Below, piece by piece: positions 60,258-64,000 of a stretch of 64,000 bases of DNA (position 1 is its first letter; the number at the start of each line of letters is the position of its first letter). Origin of the DNA: Rusavskia elegans (taxonomy: Eukaryota; Ascomycota; Lecanoromycetes; Teloschistales; Teloschistaceae); assembly GCA_011316305.1 (NCBI GenBank), contig SAUG01000089.1:62001-126000 (forward strand), read 5' to 3'. The notes under the pieces were generated by a model. That model saw nothing but the letters and a program-made list of their open reading frames with translations. It made no database searches and was not told the origin of the DNA. Position numbers and translations under genes: made by a program.

Positions 60258-63200
60258 TCACTTAAAATTAATCAACTCATCAAACGGACTCTTCTTTACC
60301 TCCTCCCCTTTCTCCTTGCCTCCAGACCCTTCGATAGCAGTAATGAACTCCTCCCGATCACTCACACTTTCGAAACAGATCGTCACGGGCCCTACTCTCC
60401 TACTCCCTTCCCCTTTACTCGCCGTTTTCGAGTCCGTAGCCGCCATATTCTTCATGTCCAGTTTTCTGCCCCTCTCGTACGGTCCTTTGGGAAGACTAAT
60501 CCGGTTGCTGTGGTCATTTTTGGTTTGGGATTGTTGCAGTGTACCTTGGCGGATGGGAAGACTGAGCCATTTGTCTTCGACCTTGGATTCCTGCCATCGT
60601 GAGACCAGTCGAATGTTGTTCTTGTTATTGCCGCTTTTGGTATCCCGCCGCTCCTGCCAGAGCTGGACTTGGGCTTGCCCTTTATTAGATTTTGTGGAAG
60701 CGAATTTGCGCGGGCCTTTGGTGGCGACGTAATGGGCGGGGCGGGAGAATATAAGATCGTAATCGGGTGTGAGAGCGGACATGAATTTGAACATCGTTGC
60801 TTCGTCTTCGAATTCAACGTTGATGTTACCAACCTTTTTATCGCAATGGGAGAAGTGAGGGATGGTGCCGGGATCGGGCTTGTAAAGCTTCTCAACATGG
60901 GAGGAAATGTAGTCGGTGTAGTAGACGTGAGGGAAGCGGACGCGGTTTGCAGTGGAGTCGTAGATGAAGTCTGTGTCACGGTACATGTAGAACAATTCGC
61001 TATATTTCCAATCCAGGCGGGTATGGGTCAGGAGAATGGCTTTGTAGTTTTTCGGAATAGTATCCATGTCTGAAATACTGTAGACAAGGCGGGAGTCTGG
61101 ACTGGTGGAGGAGGAGAAGATTGGAGGAATGGACAGTCTCATGGCGGTGTCTTCGAAATCGGTGGCGTCGGCGGAGTTCTTGAATAAGAGTCTGAGTGCT
61201 ATATTTGGGTTGTTCTCGTCATACGTGTAGCTGTACATGCGGTTGTAGTTGCCATCTGTACGATCTGATTGCTCATGCGTGCAGTCAGACCACTTAATGG
61301 TCGCTTCTCGAGCTGTGCCTTTTCGACTAACACGGACATTGCTCAATGGTAAGAATATCTCTGTACACCATGGTCGCTTCTCGCCCGCAGAAGAGCTGAT
61401 GACTAGCCTACGAGTCGTCCGCCAACCTTCCTTGCTGGTGGTTTCCAGTACTCGAAGATCGCAAGATCCCCATTGTTGCCGAGGATTCAAAGGCCTCAAC
61501 GTCGCTGGTTTGAGCTGCTCGAAGATCTCCACAGAGCGGTCGAAGAGTAGAGTCTCGGTAGCTCTCTCCATTTGTCGGGGCTCTCGCCTTCTGACAGCAT
61601 TGAAATAAGTACGTGGGAAATCCATGAATCGCTGCTGCTTGCTGTCGCTGATGAAACCGACAGTTATACCCATCTTGCCAAAATTCAATGGCATCCCGTC
61701 TCTGACGTCGACATCCCCAGAAGATGGGCTCCCTGGACTGAGCCCGTCTCGCAGGTCGTCCGGAGTAAAGTCCCTTGTCAAGCTGATAGTACCGCTTTGA
61801 TTACATATCGTGACTTTTAGTTGACTTTCTCCGTCTTTGGTAGACAGGATCAACATATAGGGGGCGCCCCGCGATCTGATTCGGTGTTTCTTACTGCCAA
61901 TCGCTGCGTTGACAAACGTCCGATACAAGACGGTCTCATTTTCAGCACCAGCATCGCCTTGCTCAACTGTAATCCACCGCTGGTTGTCTGATCCAGGCAA
62001 TAAGTCATCGTCTTCAGGTGTCTCCTCTTCGGGCTGAAGGAGCTCCCACATGTTGATATTTTGATTCATGAGAGCTTGCCGCTGTGAAGCATCAGGGGGT
62101 TCGTACTTGCTGAGGCCCTCGTTGATGCCCTGAAACCATTAGCACCCATGTTGAGTTTCGAACTTCGAGTAATGCTAACATCGGAGAGATTGTAGAAGAG
62201 CTTGCGGTTTTCATCCGTCATCAATGATGACAAATTGTTCCTATCTAGAATAACGGTATGCAGTATCCATGAGGATTTGAGGAGATCCACATAAGCTTGG
62301 CTTGTACCACCATCGCCGATACGCAGACTGGGGGTGGAAAAGTGGGTTTTCAGTTCCGGGACTTGACTTCGAGCCTGTGAGACGATTAGCCAGTGACAAT
62401 TTCCTGCCTCTTAGCTGTTGCTTCTCGTACTTTCAATAACCACCATGTGGCAACCCTCAACCAATCTTTCGCGCTGAGTCTGCGAACCCTCAGTTCTTCT
62501 TCCGCAAGGTGCCGGAAGCGTTCCTTTAAATAATCATGCGCCTGATGTACTGGATCTTCCCTTACGATCCGCAATGGTCTGGCAGACTGCTCTTTCTGTC
62601 GAACCTTTGCCAGTTCATTCATTGCGTCTGCGACGACATCCATGACCCCATCTTGATCATGATGTAATTTGTCTTTCCCTCCCTTGGCGTTGGGCGTCTC
62701 TCTACCAGCTGATGCCTTCCTTTTCCATGACCGCGGCTTTGGAAAAGTGTCGGAGTTTTCTTCAGATGGCAATGGGCTAGGAGGGAAAGCTTTCACGTCC
62801 TGTTGCACACTGAACGTGGATGCTTTCCGTATCGGCTTCGGTTTGCTTGAGCTCGCCATCGGAGAACCCGAATGGGATACGTCTTCCTCGATCATTGGAG
62901 GTGTCAGATCTGATGTGAGGTCTGCAGTAGGTTCGACCAAAGTAGCACCCGTGAAGGCTCGTCTGAGCCTTCGCAGACCCAAGCCTTCTGGCTCCTCAAG
63001 CTCCTCGGGTACTTCGACCATGTCTTTGGATCTTGATGCTCCCACTGGTTCGGTTTGCGAGCGTGCAATGGGCGTAAGCTCCTCGGCCGTTTCGATGGTG
63101 TCCTGTGACGCTTCCTGTCGTTCCAATGCTTGAAGCAGAGAGATCTCTATCCTTGCCAAAGAGGAACTGCACATCTGCTCAGCTTGTTTCGCTTGCATCT

Positions 63201-63648
63201 AGGAAGTAGGGAGTACCTACTTTCCTATGGAGCTCATGCATAAGCTGATGTTGCAATTGTGGACCATGATCCTGGATTTCAGATCTGCGATCTCGCCCTT
63301 CTTGCTGACCCACTTCAACCTCATCCAGAATTGTTTGCCATCACCTACTCCGAGTTCGCGGTACTTTGTGACCAGCGCCTGCAATTTGTGCAATGTCGCG
63401 AAGCAGCTTTCCAGACATTTCTCCAGCGCCTCTTTCCTGGGATCACCCAGTCGGTCGAGGAAAGACTTGTCGGAGTTGATATCATCGCGAAGGGTTCGCA
63501 GGACGCCCTGGAGAGAGGCGAGCTCATTGACGAGCTGGCGGAAGTCCTCGGGAGCCTCGCGCGCGACGAGGTAGCAGTTATGGTACAAGTCCCAGGCGAG
63601 TTTGGTGACTGCCAGCAGATCTCCAACACCCCAATTCAGGCCTGACAT
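60258..63648 (-). CDS. Large protein with fungal STAND-type helical N-terminal domain
   Basis: Proposed exons on the minus strand: 63648..63221, 63166..62431 (end uncertain), a third exon ending at 62180, and 62129..60258; roughly 1,070-1,080 residues. Residues 1-140 (GVGDLLAVTKLAWDLYHNC, EAPEDFRQLVNELASLQGVL) match the helical N-terminal domain found in front of many fungal NACHT/STAND and kinase-like proteins. No NACHT or repeat domain follows. The middle is disordered with basic patches (PRSWKRKAS), then comes a helical block (KDWLRVATWWLLK, YVDLLKSSWILHTVI, TDENRKLFYNL) and a 620-residue C-terminal part of no family I recognise, possibly containing PH-like folds. The join near 62330-62440 is problematic: the best splice gives a frame error at an A5 run (T5 on the coding strand). 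Confidence 0.75.
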
Positions 63649-64000
63649 GCTGCTAATAGTGCTCTATGGCATGTTGAGTTGAACCTAGACGAAGTCCGAG
63701 CAGTGGCCGGCGACTTAGATTTGGCCGTCGCTGCTACCTGCGCAAGGTTTCCTCTGCTCTGTAGGAAAGGCTGACCTCTGGCGATCTTCTCGTACAAGGC
63801 AGACTCATCAGAGGTGAAGTTTGCCTCGTGGGGCAATCGCAACCTCCAACTCGCCGAAGTCAGGATGTAATGAGACTGTTAGGACCGATCGCAACTGTCG
63901 TCAATCAGCGTTTGCTCGCAAGGCAGCCAAATCAAGGACACTTTACCAGCACTTGGGTGAGATCCCAGCCTCGTTCCCCTCCTTGCCCTAGAGGATTTGA
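63649..64000. other. Upstream flank of the minus-strand helical-domain gene
   Basis: 350 bp at the window edge, probably promoter and leader. No coding sequence I can support. Confidence 0.5.

Overview
The window is nuclear DNA of a filamentous ascomycete (Pezizomycotina). Genes carry one to four short introns, mostly 47-80 nt with GTAAGT/GTATGT-type donors and CTAAC-like branch sites. The gene set includes a bimA/CDC27 subunit, NudE, Cbc2, Nup82, Smc3 and a two-intron histone H4. Family likeness loosely suggests Dothideomycetes or a neighbouring class, but I cannot fix the species. About 20 protein genes are supported on both strands. I found no tRNA, rRNA or CRISPR.

Layout. 0-10 kb: 3' end of arginyl-tRNA synthetase, a 1.7 kb spacer, a disordered proline-rich protein, a single-pass membrane protein, and a flavoprotein reductase that lacks a flavodoxin domain. 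10.9-14.6 kb: a 1,244-residue protein joining a helical N-terminus, a catalytically dead kinase-like domain and a trypsin-like protease with an intact His/Asp/Ser set. 15-23 kb: compact housekeeping block (NudE, the Pdx2/Sno glutaminase, Cbc2, Nup82). 24-32 kb: lysophosphatidate acyltransferase, Cdc27/APC3, an Snd2/TMEM208-like ER protein, cytochrome b5 reductase and a DUF3605 protein. 32.8-35.1 kb: a decayed TPR-SET gene. 35.7-36.6 kb: histone H4. 38.4-40.7 kb: a CBM21 protein phosphatase 1 regulator. 40.7-49.6 kb: gene-poor and partly AT-rich, holding only a secreted T1-type ribonuclease gene and a 0.5 kb transposon-like element with long terminal inverted repeats. 49.6-64 kb: a LysM plus lysozyme-like protein, Smc3, Rio1, a small zinc-finger protein, and a large protein with a fungal STAND-type helical N-terminus.

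Most genes are ordinary housekeeping functions: cytoskeleton and nuclear migration, mRNA cap binding, nuclear pore, cohesin, APC/C, ribosome maturation, lipid and redox metabolism. They do not form one pathway. Several are divergent pairs with short shared promoters (CBC2/NUP82 about 250 bp, SMC3/RIO1 about 265 bp, CBR1/DUF3605 about 395 bp). The accessory-looking items are the pseudokinase-protease fusion, the T1-type RNase, the LysM-lysozyme protein and the helical-N-terminus protein. The fusion protein is the best candidate for a poorly described system: its architecture suggests a sensor whose output is proteolysis. That role is inference.

Splice junctions were placed by reading frame, splice consensus and family conservation. 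They have not been checked against transcripts.
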